64,000 nt of DNA, taken from positions 20,625,276 to 20,689,275 of the forward strand of contig NW_027467782.1 in the NCBI RefSeq assembly GCF_004210375.1. The letters are read 5' to 3'. Both the position numbers and the translations under genes were made by a program. A model generated the notes under the pieces. The model did no database searches. It saw only the letters and a program-made list of their open reading frames with translations, and was not told the DNA's origin. This document shows positions 33,306 through 44,505 of this stretch, one piece after another (position 1 is the stretch's first letter; each line of letters starts with the position of its first letter). This stretch comes from Tachypleus tridentatus (taxonomy: Eukaryota > Arthropoda > Merostomata > Xiphosura > Limulidae).

Positions 33306-33475
33306 AACACCGCCCTCCACTTCCGACACTCATTTACACAACCCCTTCGAAATATGTGGTCAGCTTTCGGTCAGTTACCTCTTTCTTTGTGAACCTGACG
33401 ATGACCAAAGAAGGTCGAAACGTTGTTCGCTCTTCTATATAAAATATTTTCTCAACCAGGCTATTAGCCCACATT
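33296..33475 (+). mobile_element. Penelope-like terminal region
   Basis: Shares CTCATTTACACAACCCCTTC, TGTGGTCAGCTTTCGGTCAG, TTACCTCTTTCTTTGTGAAC and TATTTTCTCAACC with the fragments at 20380 and 26952, so it is a repeated terminus. Its hammerhead-like motif points to the right, opposite to the GIY-YIG frame next to it. Penelope elements are known for terminal repeats in either direct or inverse orientation, which would fit; two independent insertions would too. Confidence 0.7.
33389..33430 (+). ncRNA. Minimal hammerhead-ribozyme-like motif
   Basis: In order: GTGAAC (33389-33394), CTGACGA (33395-33401, fits CUGANGA), stem II GACC/GGTC (33403-33406 with 33413-33416, one extra U before it), GAAA (33417-33420), then CGTT and GTTCGC (33425-33430). 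GTGAAC and GTTCGC pair along six positions with one G-U. Stem III is only AC/GT with no loop, and cleavage would follow the T at 33424. Published work on Penelope-like elements describes just such minimal type I hammerheads in their terminal repeats, proposed to act as dimers. Activity is not shown by sequence. Confidence 0.65.
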
Positions 33476-33833
33476 TAGAATCTAAACTTGTTTTCAAGCA
33501 TTGTAAGTCCGCAGACATACCACCGAGCTACTGGGAAGACTGGTTTCCTCAATGAACAAGTCTAGTATGATAAACTATGCCACAAGAAGCAACCAAAACG
33601 CTTGTGAATTTTTGTTCCAAACAAATTGATGTCAAAGAATCATTTTACATGTACTGGAGTGTATTGCATGATAACAGTGGAGTCATAAATTAATTATAAA
33701 ACACGAAGTACAAGTTCATGACAGGAATAATAAACTTTCTTCCACTTTCACCATTATACTTAACTAAATGTTTTCAAACGAAACTTACTGGCTTATATCA
33801 ACTTACTTTTAGTTGAAAAGAAAATCTCTATAA

Positions 33834-34093
33834 GGTCCGGCATGGCCAGGTGGGTTAAGGCGTTCGACTCGTAAACCACGGGTTCGAATCCCGTCGCACC
33901 AAATATACTAACCCTTACAGCCGTGTGGGCGTTATAAAGTGACAGTCAATCCCGCTATTCGTTGGTAAAAGAGTAACCCAGGAGTTGGTGGTGGATGGTG
34001 ATGGCTAGCTGCCTTCTCTACTCTTACACTGCAGAATTACGGACGGCTAGCGCAGGTAGCCCTCAAATAGCTTTGCGCAAAATTTATAAACAA
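33834..34093 (+). mobile_element. SINE family 1
   Basis: GGTCCGGCATGGCCAGGTGG head, B box GGTTCGAATCCC, body and tail GCGCAGGTAGCCCTCAAATA. A few bases of the anticodon arm are missing. Confidence 0.93.
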
Positions 34094-36204
34094 ACAAAAC
34101 TTCTACGTCCTTCAATTCACGTTTTGTTGAAACAAATAAGTAGAAGAAAATGAGAAAAAAAATTAAAAATACAAAATCCCATGTATGGTATTATACCCAG
34201 ACGTATTATATGACACTAGGGGAGTTACTTAACATTAAGAAAATCATTTGTTTTAAATATTTATGCCAGGCCAGACCATGAGATTAATAAACCTGATAAT
34301 AAACCTCACTCGTGTATCACCTGTTGTGGTGGACACAGAACACCAGATTTCCTACCCTTGTGATAACGTTTGTCCATAGTTCTTGTCTATTCGACAGTCT
34401 CTCTCGTACCTTCTAAGCCTGATATATATACACCTACCCCACAGAAGAGCTTCGTGATGTGTTTACTGGCGCCGCCTACCTGCAGCTGAGGGAATTCGTT
34501 CCAAATCTGTATTCTCAACAACACGATTGTTTAAAATAGTTTCTATATAATGGTGCTTATGGACATTTTTTGCTTGTATATTGTTGCTGTATTTTTGAAA
34601 ATATGAGAGTCAAAATTCTTATTTCAAAACATGAAAAGCTACTGAGAACTAAATGTTATTCGCTCCATGGGGAATCGAATTTTGGAATGTAGCGTTGTAA
34701 GTCCGGACACTTACTGCCAATTCATCGCAGTGATCATAGAAAGAACATCTATGGTACTTAAATAAGGTACCTGTGAAGTTATGATTCTGACAAAAATATG
34801 GTTTAAGGTTTCTAATATCAAACAGTTTCCTTTCTGACGGAACAATTTTAACCCGATTTCTCTGACATTTCAACTGCTTTTAATCGTTGTTCGATATTTG
34901 AAGACACGTATGAACAAACCTACAGAGGGTCAAACACATTATACTAAAACGAGTTTCACACCTCAGAGTTAAACTTTAGAAATTATATCACAAACAATTC
35001 TAGTTCAGTCCCTAAGGGGTCACTTGGCATATTGTCCATTGTGATGATTCACTCATAACTACAACTAGGCTCCAAGACCTTTATTCTGAGACGCATATCA
35101 ACAATACAATAAAAAATACTTTGGCGTGGAGGTCGCACCAACTAAAACGAGAAATCTATAACCCTAGAAATTCATGTTAACACATTAATATATTATAGTG
35201 GTATTATTATTGTCACTATTGTAGGACTTTCTTGATCTACGTGTTTTTAGAACATCAGGAATATATATATATATTTTTGTGATTACAATTAATGTTATAC
35301 ATAGTCTATTTTAAATCACTTTGCACGAAATTTCGTTTTGGATGAAATACTATCTGCTGCGTCTACTTTGGGGATTAGGATTCCGGATTTTAGCGTTGTA
35401 GTACAAAATCTTACCGCTATTCTACCAGCACAAATAGTGTGCTGCATGTTGTGCTTGTTAACAAAATACTCGAAGAAACATTTGTATAATTTATATTATT
35501 AAAAATTTTCCTTGTTCTCTTTACTTAAATTTAACGTTTAGGTTTTAAAAATGATTTTATAGTGAAGTTAGTTCATAGCGTTGACACTAGGGCATGTCTT
35601 TTATATATTGCCCCAAATAGAAAAGTTCCAATCTAGTCAAACTGCGCGCAGCCTGGTGGTTAGCGTGCTAGACTAAGAATTGAAGAGAATAATATCGTAG
35701 ATATGATTTCCATAAACACGCTCTACACTTTCGGCTGCTTTATAAAGCAACAATCTATTACACCATTTGATTTAAAACCTGCTCTTCCCAGTTGCTTAAC
35801 GCACGCGCGAATAAGGTGTCATCCGGGTCGAAAATTCGATTTCAGTTTGCAACCATTGAATTTTTTCTTTATATTACCACTTGACTGAACTAAACGATTT
35901 TTTTAAAGGAATGATATTCCAAATGCTCTTTTAATGTTACTCAAAGAAACACCAAACCTTCAATCAGTGAAAATTTAGAAATATACCACGTGGTGCGTGA
36001 ACTTAGAATCCAAGCAGAGGTATAATTTTGGTGGCTATGAAATACTAAATACAAAATAACCAAAGAACTGTATTAAATTCACAAGTTTTAAATCAAAATC
36101 ATGCACTACATTCTTTTTTTGCCACATAGTTATCAGTAGATAACACATAATTTATCTGCTTGTTTATTTATTGAAAATGTTTATGCAACACTACATAAGG
36201 GTTC
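34094..36204. other. Unrecognised sequence with tRNA-like SINE debris
   Basis: No gene supported. Short head-like fragments occur near 34665-34725 (GGGGAATCGAAT and AGCGTTGTAAGTC), near 35390-35430, and near 35645 (GCCTGGTGGTTAGCGTGCTA). The rest is AT-rich. Confidence 0.4.
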
Positions 36205-36325
36205 ATATAGTCGTTCTCTATATTGGACTGACAGACTAAAGGGAAATTAGCTAACCAACAGCACCCACTGCTAACTCCTGGGCCACTCTTGTCTGTCCGA
36301 TAATTGAGATTTGACCGTCACTGTC
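36205..36325 (-). mobile_element. SINE family 1 fragment, diverged
   Basis: ACAGACTAAAGGGAAATTAG, CAGCACCCACTGCTAACTCC and GATTTGACCGTCAC match the antisense body only. Confidence 0.7.
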
Positions 36326-36398
36326 TTTGAAATGTATCCTTACGCTATAGAAGTACTATTTTCTATACTTCACCTGGAAAGCATTGTTCACGTTCGTT

Positions 36399-36674
36399 TT
36401 TTTTGTTCGTTTTGAATTTCGTGCAAAGCTACGCGGGGCTATCTGCGCTCGCCGTCCCTAATTTTGCAGTGTAAGATTAGAGGAAAGGCAGCTAGTCATC
36501 ACCACCCACCGCCAACTCTTGGGCTAGTCTTTTACCAACGAATAGTGGGATTGACCGTAACATTATAACGCCCCCACGGCTGAAAGGGTGAGCATGTTTG
36601 GTGCGACTTTGATTCAAATCCGCGACCCTCGGTTTACGGGTCGAACGCCTTAACACACTTGGCCATGCCGGGCA
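36399..36674 (-). mobile_element. SINE family 1, antisense
   Basis: From the tail complement TTTTGAATTTCGTGCAAAGC to the head complement ACACTTGGCCATGCCGGGC. Confidence 0.93.
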
Positions 36675-36883
36675 AACATTGCTTACTCTGTTTAAATGTT
36701 TTAGAAAAAAAAATCCTTTCTTTGTCGGGAGAGAAATGAAAACGATATTATAATCACATAACCTCGGAAGGTTTTTTCGTGATGCATATGAATATTTGTG
36801 AAAAATTAAAATAACTTGAACATATTTATTTGTTTAATTACCTGAATCTGACTGATACTTATTGATTTGAGTGTTTGTTGTTA

Positions 36884-37115
36884 AGCGAAAAGTTACACAA
36901 TGGGATCTCTGTACGATGCCCATCACGTGTATCGAAATTTGATTTTGAACGTTATTAATACACATTTAGCACAAAATGTTTTTTTTATTCCGTATGTTAA
37001 TTATCAATAACTACCGATCAGAAGTTTGCGTCCTCTGGTGGGACAGAAGTAAGTCTGCGGATTAAAAAGGGAAGTTCGATCGCCCAATGTGGCTTTGATG
37101 GGAGAAACACACCTA
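36884..37115. mobile_element. Fragments of SINE families 3 and 2
   Basis: 36884-36950 is an antisense family 3 piece (GTTACACAATGGGATCTCTG, GCCCATCACGTGTATCGA). 37040-37115 is a diverged sense family 2 piece (AAGTCTGCGGATTAAAA, GTTCGATCGCCCAATGTGGC). Confidence 0.6.
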
Positions 37116-38136
37116 CAGACGTTTGTGTGGCGCCATCTGTTTTAATTTCTTTGTATGTCTTTCGATAGAATATGCATAATATACTGATGCATGCACTGAT
37201 TTATGGAGTATGCTAAACTTGGATAAGATTTTTAAAGTGACGCATTAGAATGAAATATAGGGAAATGCTTTAGAAAGTTCAGTTTAGTTGTTGCTTTACT
37301 GATCTAAAAACTTTACTTCACTCTGTGAGTGCTTTTGTTGAAATAAGAAACGAAAGACGAAAACGAACCATTTGAAACAGAAAAATCTAACTTTCATTCA
37401 GATGAGAGATAATAAAATGCTAACGTTTGCTCTTGGAATGGGTGAGGAAGTCGTGTTCTTTCCTTATGTTTACCCTGCCGAGACGGTCGGTACTCGATCA
37501 ACAAACGAAACGGTGAGAAATGGAACTCGTCAAAAGATAAAGAAACCAACTGTAAATGTTTCTGACATTTATCTACTGCTTCCATTAAAAACCCACCAAA
37601 GACGCAGCATCCAGTTTCCTTGCTTTTAATAAAGCTCCTTCATGGATTGCATTCAGAAATGCTAACACATTTCACGTCTCTTATACATCTAATTAACTGC
37701 ACGAGAAAAATCAGTTACTTTGTCCATGGTATATATATTATTAGACTGAAAGCACGGTGTGGCTGAATAGGTTTTGGTTTCTATTTTTGGTCTGTTTTTC
37801 AAGAAAAACGATCACTGAACTTTCTGTTCCAGTGAGAGGCCTCGTTTTCAAATTATTCCGTTTGGTGTGTCCTCATCTAGAAATGGGTGATAGAAACTGT
37901 GTCAACAGCAACACATAGAATAGGTTGGAGACTCAGTGTCTGCCTTGAGTCTTAAAGTTAACGGTGTAAGTCAGTGTTCTACGTAGAATAAACAATACAA
38001 ATCTGTTTTAATTATTACACCACTGTTAATTACTTACTATCCATACAGTTTATTTATATATTTAAAATCCTTGATACATCTGCAGCTTTTCCACACGATA
38101 AATTAAGCCTGTGTCTTTGGTCGTACAAACGAATAA
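37116..38136. other. Unrecognised sequence
   Basis: The 85-codon frame at 37372-37629 (+) and the 63-codon frame opposite it have no family resemblance. No other feature supported. Confidence 0.4.
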
Positions 38137-38218
38137 TGTCCCCTGCCAGTACAGCGGTAAGTCTAAAGATTTACAACGCTAAAATCAGGGTTCGATTCTT
38201 GGTAGACTCAGCAGATGT
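38137..38218 (+). mobile_element. SINE family 2, running toward the assembly gap
   Basis: TGTCCCCTGCCAGTACAGCG, TACAACGCTAAAATCAGGGT, TTCGATTCTTGGTAGACTCA and GCAGAT, then a change to unrelated sequence about 25 bases before the N run. Confidence 0.8.
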
Positions 38219-38241
38219 CGAAGAAAGAAAATTGAAAAATA

Positions 38242-38741
38242 NNNNNNNNNNNNNNNNNNNNNNNNNNNNNNNNNNNNNNNNNNNNNNNNNNNNNNNNNNN
38301 NNNNNNNNNNNNNNNNNNNNNNNNNNNNNNNNNNNNNNNNNNNNNNNNNNNNNNNNNNNNNNNNNNNNNNNNNNNNNNNNNNNNNNNNNNNNNNNNNNNN
38401 NNNNNNNNNNNNNNNNNNNNNNNNNNNNNNNNNNNNNNNNNNNNNNNNNNNNNNNNNNNNNNNNNNNNNNNNNNNNNNNNNNNNNNNNNNNNNNNNNNNN
38501 NNNNNNNNNNNNNNNNNNNNNNNNNNNNNNNNNNNNNNNNNNNNNNNNNNNNNNNNNNNNNNNNNNNNNNNNNNNNNNNNNNNNNNNNNNNNNNNNNNNN
38601 NNNNNNNNNNNNNNNNNNNNNNNNNNNNNNNNNNNNNNNNNNNNNNNNNNNNNNNNNNNNNNNNNNNNNNNNNNNNNNNNNNNNNNNNNNNNNNNNNNNN
38701 NNNNNNNNNNNNNNNNNNNNNNNNNNNNNNNNNNNNNNNNN
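38242..38741. other. Assembly gap of exactly 500 N
   Basis: 500 ambiguous bases, a round figure that suggests a placeholder length. Frames translated across it are meaningless. Confidence 0.99.
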
Positions 38742-39159
38742 CAACAAAGAACACTAAATAAAAAATAAATGAGAAATAAAAACGCGATTTTTTTCTTTCA
38801 GTTTTCTATATAAACAATACTATTAAAGATTAACTCTAAATAGTTGTCTTTTTTGTTGGTTTTATCGTTAGCAAACAGATCTACAAAACACTTGATAAAC
38901 CACCATGTAGAAATGTTAACTACAATTGAAAAGTTATTTTGACCTCATTTGTAAGGTTAATTAAACATATTCAGCTTTACAAGGTTCACATTTGTGTTTT
39001 CACAAATTAACTACCAAGGGGCACTGAACACACTTGACATTTTCAAATATCCAACCCTACTATTCAATTAAAAGATAATTGGGTATTGAGGTCAGATGCT
39101 CTCTCACCCTGTTCCACATACTTTAATTAGCAAGAACTGGAAGATAACTTGTAACTTAC
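38742..39159. other. Probable intron or gene flank
   Basis: AT-rich with no supported exon. The next exon of the receptor-like gene (rest of the membrane helix) should lie here, in the gap or beyond. Confidence 0.35.
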
Positions 39160-39277
39160 CACAGAGCAATAAGACAAATCGAAATTAGTGTCAGCTCTTC
39201 CATCCACCAAGGATATCTTACAACTGTTGGTTTGGAGGCCCAGGGGAAAGTAAGCTTGAGAACCACTTCAGTTGGAT
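39160..39277 (-). CDS. Receptor-like gene, exon 5: juxtamembrane and start of TM helix
   Basis: 118 nt between acceptor CAACTCTCTTAAG and strong donor GTG-GTAAGTT. The first two bases complete an Asn codon with the last base of exon 4 (40701-40862), and the reading goes PTEVVLKLTFPWASKPTVV, then a WWMEE turn and the hydrophobic LTLISICLIAL. This is what a short extracellular juxtamembrane linker and the outer half of a transmembrane helix look like. It ends two bases into a codon, so the helix must be finished by a further exon to the left, possibly inside the assembly gap. Confidence 0.65.
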
Positions 39278-40394
39278 CTTAAGAGAGTTGTTTTACACAT
39301 TGTATCGATTACATAAAACAGAAAGAAAACTTCAAATGTAACTTAATAACAAAGTGTATAATTCTTTAAACTAAAAATAAACTTGATTTAACATATTAAA
39401 AATTACAATTAAATAAATATGATATTTCTTATATATTTTCATATTAAACATTGATAACAACCTTTACAAGTTGACAACTGTAAAAAATAGATTTTTTCTT
39501 TACACTTTAAACGATAATTAGCAAAGAAAAATGACGCCTGTTATATTATTTGAGCTCCTTACTAGTAGACAAATAGTACAGTTATGTAATAACAACAACT
39601 ATATAGTTATATAACGGGAAATCAGTCAGGTTTTCCAACATATTTACTTTGTGAGACGATATATCACGAAACCTTCTGACTTTCCATTCCAAACACACGT
39701 GATCAGACGATATAAGAAAAATCTCGACATTTTCTTTACGATAATGTACATATTATTCAACTCAGTATAACACAGTGAGTAAAATCAACTTCGATTTACT
39801 TAACTTGTAAGAATATATAACACAAATTAAACAAACCGTCTTTCCATTGACTAGTTAATAAAGCCAGTTTGTTTAATCGCTATTCATTTACTGAATTAAG
39901 TTTTATAATTAGCTTCTTCACTTATTATGGTACACAATTATATTTTGCTATCGAATCGTATCTACTGAATGGTAGTTTCTGCGTTTTTATAACACTATTA
40001 AAAACAGTAATTTTTACAAATTTCTCTTTACTCTAAATTTCCCAGATAAAGAACGATACCATTTTGACCACAAACACTGAACGTCGTACGTCAATGCTCA
40101 TGAAGTTTTTTCGCTTACTTTGTAACAATTCTTTCTAATAGTTTTGTTCAGAACTTACGAGACGGTGCTAACGTTTTGATAATCCAATGTTATTATAATC
40201 TTATATTAAGACATTTGTTTTGTATTTGGACAACTTACTTTCTTTTATCACAAAAACGACATCATGTACACAAAATAAACATATTAAACATAGATATAAA
40301 TTATGTTTTGGGACATACACTGTTTTAGTTAAATATCTTTACGTCTTTTTAGTAATAATGTGACACACACAGATGTGCTATTGAGACACCGTTA

Positions 40395-40500
40395 TATTTG
40401 TTTGTTTTTCAATTTCGCGGATAGCTGAACGAGGGCTTTCAGCGCTAGCCGTTCCTAATTTTGAGATGATATACTGGAGGTAAGACAGCTATTCAATGCT
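40395..40500 (-). mobile_element. SINE family 1 fragment in an intron
   Basis: TTTGTTTTTCAATTTCGCGG, GAGGGCTTTCAGCGCTAGCC and GTTCCTAATTTTG match the antisense tail and part of the body. Confidence 0.75.
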
Positions 40501-40700
40501 ATTTGTCGTAAATGTTTGAGCTCATCTTTAAAAAGAGTAGTATGATTTCTCAGTAAAACCAAATCTTTTTAATGCATTAAAAAACCATGAAAGTTATGAA
40601 GAAGTATCGTATTATAACAATCTGCCTGAACAAAAATAAACATCTTTAAAATGTTAAGGAAACAATAAAAGAAAACTTTAAAACCCTTTTGTTTCATTAC

Positions 40701-40862
40701 TTCTACAAAGATCTTTATTATCAGCTCCTTCTTCATCAGTAATTTTATCTCCAGGGCAAGGTATACAGGCGTCAGCAGCAAATGATGTCATGTAAGTCCC
40801 TCCTGGACACGGCAGGCAGTGAGTTTGGAATCCATTGTCATAGTGACCAGGAGGACATGGAT
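40701..40862 (-). CDS. Receptor-like gene, exon 4: ephrin-receptor-like Cys-rich domain
   Basis: 162 nt, acceptor ACGGTTTCAG, donor AGAA-GTAATG. It encodes CPPGHYDNGFQTHCLPCPGG, TYMTSFAADACIPCPGD and ITDEEGADNKDLC. The regular C-x-x-C-P-x-G-x-Y pattern is the ephrin-receptor-like (GCC2/GCC3) repeat found in SCUBE, SVEP1 and several orphan receptors, where disulfides stabilise small extracellular modules. Choosing the AGAA donor rather than the earlier TTT-GTAGAA keeps the last Cys and puts the frame in phase with exon 5. The first two bases complete Tyr from exon 3, which is also in phase. Confidence 0.85.
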
Positions 40863-41045
40863 CTGAAACCGTTAAAAGTACATAGTTAAACATTTATTTA
40901 CCCAGTGTTAATTTTTATCGTTCTAACAACGTCTTTAGTATCAAAAAACGTATTTGTTTAACCAAAATTCCATATTTTAAAAGTCTTTCATCTATTTGTG
41001 TTTAATGTGAACAGGTTAAAGTAATTGAGTATCATATATACTTAC

Positions 41046-41108
41046 AACACCTGTAAACATCTCTTTGGTATCCTCGAGTACAGTTGAGATTCTCGGCTGG
41101 AACATACA
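41046..41108 (-). CDS. Receptor-like gene, exon 3: N-terminal part of Cys-rich domain
   Basis: 63 nt, acceptor GTTTTCCTCAG and donor GTT-GTAAGTA. All three frames are open, but the one giving YVPAENLNCTRGYQRDVYRC leads in phase into exon 4 and supplies the first cysteines of the ephrin-receptor-like module. It needs an upstream exon that ends one base into a codon. Exon 2 as drawn ends on a codon boundary, so an exon may be missing between 41109 and 42008. Confidence 0.7.
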
Positions 41109-42008
41109 CTGAGGAAAACAACAGAGAGTTAATATTTTTGTAAGCACCTTTTGTGTCACCGTTGGAATTTTAAGGTTTCTCACAATGAGCACGACGCACT
41201 AGTTATAATATTAATTATAACTCGCTCTGTAAAATAACAACATAAATGTTACTTTTCGTGAGAAAAATAAAACGTGTCGTGCTTCAAAACAGTTTCTTAA
41301 CAGTAGACTTTTGTTTCTTTATGTACTTCCTGATGGAGTTCACTTATGAAACCAATCACACAAACTTGGAAATTTATGAAATTACACACGATCTTTTTTT
41401 TATTGATACATTAGATTTCCGTTGGTGTTTCCCTTGCAAAATTCTTATTTGTCACAGTTAAACGTGAAACCGTTGTCACTGTTTATGTTAATATCAGTAA
41501 TGAAAATACAGGTTCTTTTGGGAATATCACGTTGGTAAAATGTATCAGTATATGATTGTGTCTTGCAAACAACAAAATATCAAATAATATCCGTGTAATG
41601 CAGAAAATGCGTGATATGCATTCCGGGAAAATTTTCATATGAAGTTAAAATAAAAGCAAATACTTAATATTTTGTGGATTTATCAAGATAAATAATATTG
41701 CGATATAACACCTTTCACTGTAAATTTAAAGTATTGTTTATTCAAAATACGTTCTTAAAAACTTCGTAGATATGGTTTGTATCTTTACAGTTCATAAGAT
41801 TTTGATTCAACATTCATAAGTTGAGTTCATTATATCAAAATAACTTTGGAGCCTCATTACTTCTCTCTACAGGTTTTCCATAATCCATCTAGTCTCTGAT
41901 CACATAGAAATCTATAATTACTACATCAGTCACGTGACTGGTACATCTGTGTGTGCATATCTATCTAATTACTCAGCGGTTAGAAAACTGGGACATTTTT
42001 TTACGTAC

Positions 42009-42088
42009 CGTCGCCTGGGACACTTCAGCGGTTTTTATCTCTGACATTTGTGTTCGTACGACTTGTTGCAGGTCTTTTCCGAATTGTT
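42009..42088 (-). CDS. Receptor-like gene, exon 2: linker
   Basis: 80 nt, acceptor TTTTGGTTTGCCAG and donor ACG-GTACGT. Only one frame is open, QFGKDLQQVVRTQMSEIKTA then EVSQAT, a polar, helix-forming stretch. Its first two bases complete Glu with the last G of exon 1, so the phase fits. It ends on a codon boundary, which does not fit exon 3. Confidence 0.55.
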
Positions 42089-44002
42089 CTGGCAAACCAA
42101 AATTATTTTTCGATGCTCTTAAGTACAATAAATATCTTTGTTTCCAATATTTTAAATTCTCATTTGAATATATTTTCATGATTTGGGCATATAAAAATTT
42201 ACATTGAAAAGGTCTGTTACATACCTTTCCCAAAAGCAACCAATTTTCGGTTACATTACACCATTTACGAAATGTTAAGCTATGTCATGAAGTTGTTCTG
42301 ATAAATTCTGTTCTGCCGTAACTTTATATCAGATTAAGTCACATTATATGCCAGGTTGCATATTCTAAACTGTTTTGGTATGGCTTACTAATCCCTATAA
42401 AGTATTATTGCTATGAACATCAGTGACAGCCTCTGACTAATACTGTATGTTTATTACAGGAGTACCGATAATATTACGAGTTCGTCTTCATCACTGCCCT
42501 GAAAAAGTTATTTCAGGGCATCTTCAGCATCAACTAATGGAATGTGATGCATCTTCCAAGAGTATATTATAGCTGTCAATATCAACATCTGCACCTTGGA
42601 GTTGGGCAATGTCACCCATTACTGGAGTCCTGATTAGATGGAACAGTATATGTACGAACAAAGGGTCGTGAGGTTTATCTTTAGAATGTGTAGTATTGAT
42701 GATAACATTTATAGTAATTATATGTCGATATGTTTACCAATACTTATTTATACCACACTTCAACATCGACACTTCCTCTCATGAAAAGTAAGAAAAACTG
42801 ATTTCATGTTATCTCTAATGTAATAATTCATTGTGAGTAGTTTTAACATTGTTGTCATAATCTATTTCATGCATTTATATTTCTGAGGAACCCACTTGAA
42901 GCTAATAAATTTTGCAGACATTCTACAATGGGTAATTTAAAACTTTTTTATCACAGAACTCATATATAATTCGACGTTTTTAGGTTATAAAGCGATCAGG
43001 AAGGAAATTTGAGATACGGTGATATAGAGAAACCTCAGTCAACAGCACGATACTCACCCAGTCAATAACCCCAAATGCAATAAACAAAATACTTAAATTC
43101 TTGTGAAAAATAAAGCAAATACAATACTAATGTCATTTATAAAATACTTTATGGCAACTTCCACGTATTTTACGTCAGAGAAACAAGCCCGAAACTCAAG
43201 ACAACATTCATGTAACACAAAAAAAATAGAATGTCACGTTTTTAAATTTAACACTGCAACTCAAATAAATGTTCTTCAGGTAACATTTAAATACTAAACA
43301 GAGAATCCAACTTCACCAGACAATAAACCAAATAATTCCTTGTAATACAAGAGCAAACACACATTAAACCAATATAAAAACACACTTTGATATCTGTATT
43401 AATAAAACTTAATAAATCTTGTTCGATGTATTATAGTTTGAAGATGATACTTTTAATTTACAATATTTTATAATTTACAAAATATTCTGAAAATACTAAG
43501 AGTAATGCAGATAGTATTAATGGGAAATTACACGAAGGTTGTTAAAAAACTATCATTGGAAGATAAGACAGTTCAATTTTCATTACAATTAAATGATATA
43601 CAAGATAACGTGTCGTTTATGAACGAAATTGATAAAAACACAGTTTACTTAACGAAGATTTGAGTATTTTAAAATTCCTATCTGGTGCAGTAACAACAGT
43701 TTGATCAGCAGAGACAACTACATAAAGAAATTATTTATTTTGTAGGTGAACAAACGAATAATATGAATTATTTGACTCAACCAACTGAAAACTATGATTA
43801 GAAAAGTATCCAGATTATTGGTAAGTATCACTAATATATCAATACATATCAGAGAAAAACAAAATAAAATATATAAAACAAGAGCTGAGATGTTAGTTTT
43901 CAATGACAAAATTCAGAATAATTAACGGTAGTTGGCTTTTACAGTGGAAAACAGTAGATCGGAGTTAGCTAAGTTAATACAAGCACTGTATGTGACCGCA
44001 AA
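42089..44002. other. Presumed intron
   Basis: AT-rich and no exon supported. A perfect 9-bp hairpin (GCCCTGAAA, 6-base loop, TTTCAGGGC) lies at 42497-42520. Confidence 0.4.
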
Positions 44003-44345
44003 TAGAAAGTTAAGTTCTTGCTTTCTACTCTGAGTAAGCTACCAAATCTATTAAACAAAAGCAAAAGATTACTTCACACTTACAGTTTGTGGTCCCTACA
44101 CAGTTATCAGATTTTCATTTATTACACGCGGACTGACATTACTACAGCTACAATTAGAGGTACCTTGAAAATGTTTAAACAAATTGAAAAAAATGCAGCT
44201 GTATTAATATCAGTCCACGTGTAATTCATGAAAATCTGACAACTATATGTAGGGACCTTCAACTGTAAGTGTGGTGTAATCTTTCGCTTTTGTCCAATAT
44301 ATTTGATAGCTTACTTGGAGTAGAAAGCAAGAACTTAACTTTCTA
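44003..44345. mobile_element. Foldback element, about 150-bp inverted arms
   Basis: TAGAAAGTTAAGTTCTTGCT at 44003 is repeated inverted at the right end (AGCAAGAACTTAACTTTCTA, about 44326-44345). The arms continue inward with about 85 percent similarity, for example GGTCCCTACA and CAGATTTTCAT on each side, around a spacer of roughly 40-50 bp. It probably inserted at TA. There is no coding capacity. It lies within the presumed first intron of the receptor-like gene. Confidence 0.88.
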
Positions 44346-44384
44346 ATTAACTGTAGAGAATGAAAAGCTTTTCGAATGATCAAG

Positions 44385-44505
44385 CACACATAGTTATTCT
44401 TATAGCCAAACCACATCGGGCTATTTACTGTGTCCACCGAGGGCAATCGAACTCTAATCTTAGCGTTGTAAATCCATTGACTTACCGCTGTCCCATCGGA
44501 AGACT
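44385..44505 (-). mobile_element. SINE family 2, antisense, diverged
   Basis: TTCTTATAGCCAAACCACAT, CCACCGAGGGCAATCGAACT, TTAGCGTTGTAAATCC and ACCGCTGTCCCATCGG read back to the family head. Confidence 0.85.

Noticed and set aside
38136-38768. Frames of up to 210 codons across the N run
   Set aside because: They consist almost wholly of unknown bases.
43718-43909. 63-codon hydrophobic minus-strand frame
   Set aside because: Hydrophobicity comes from AT-rich codons in an intron; no supporting signal.
44018-44446. Short frames on both strands
   Set aside because: They lie on the arms of the foldback element and mirror each other.
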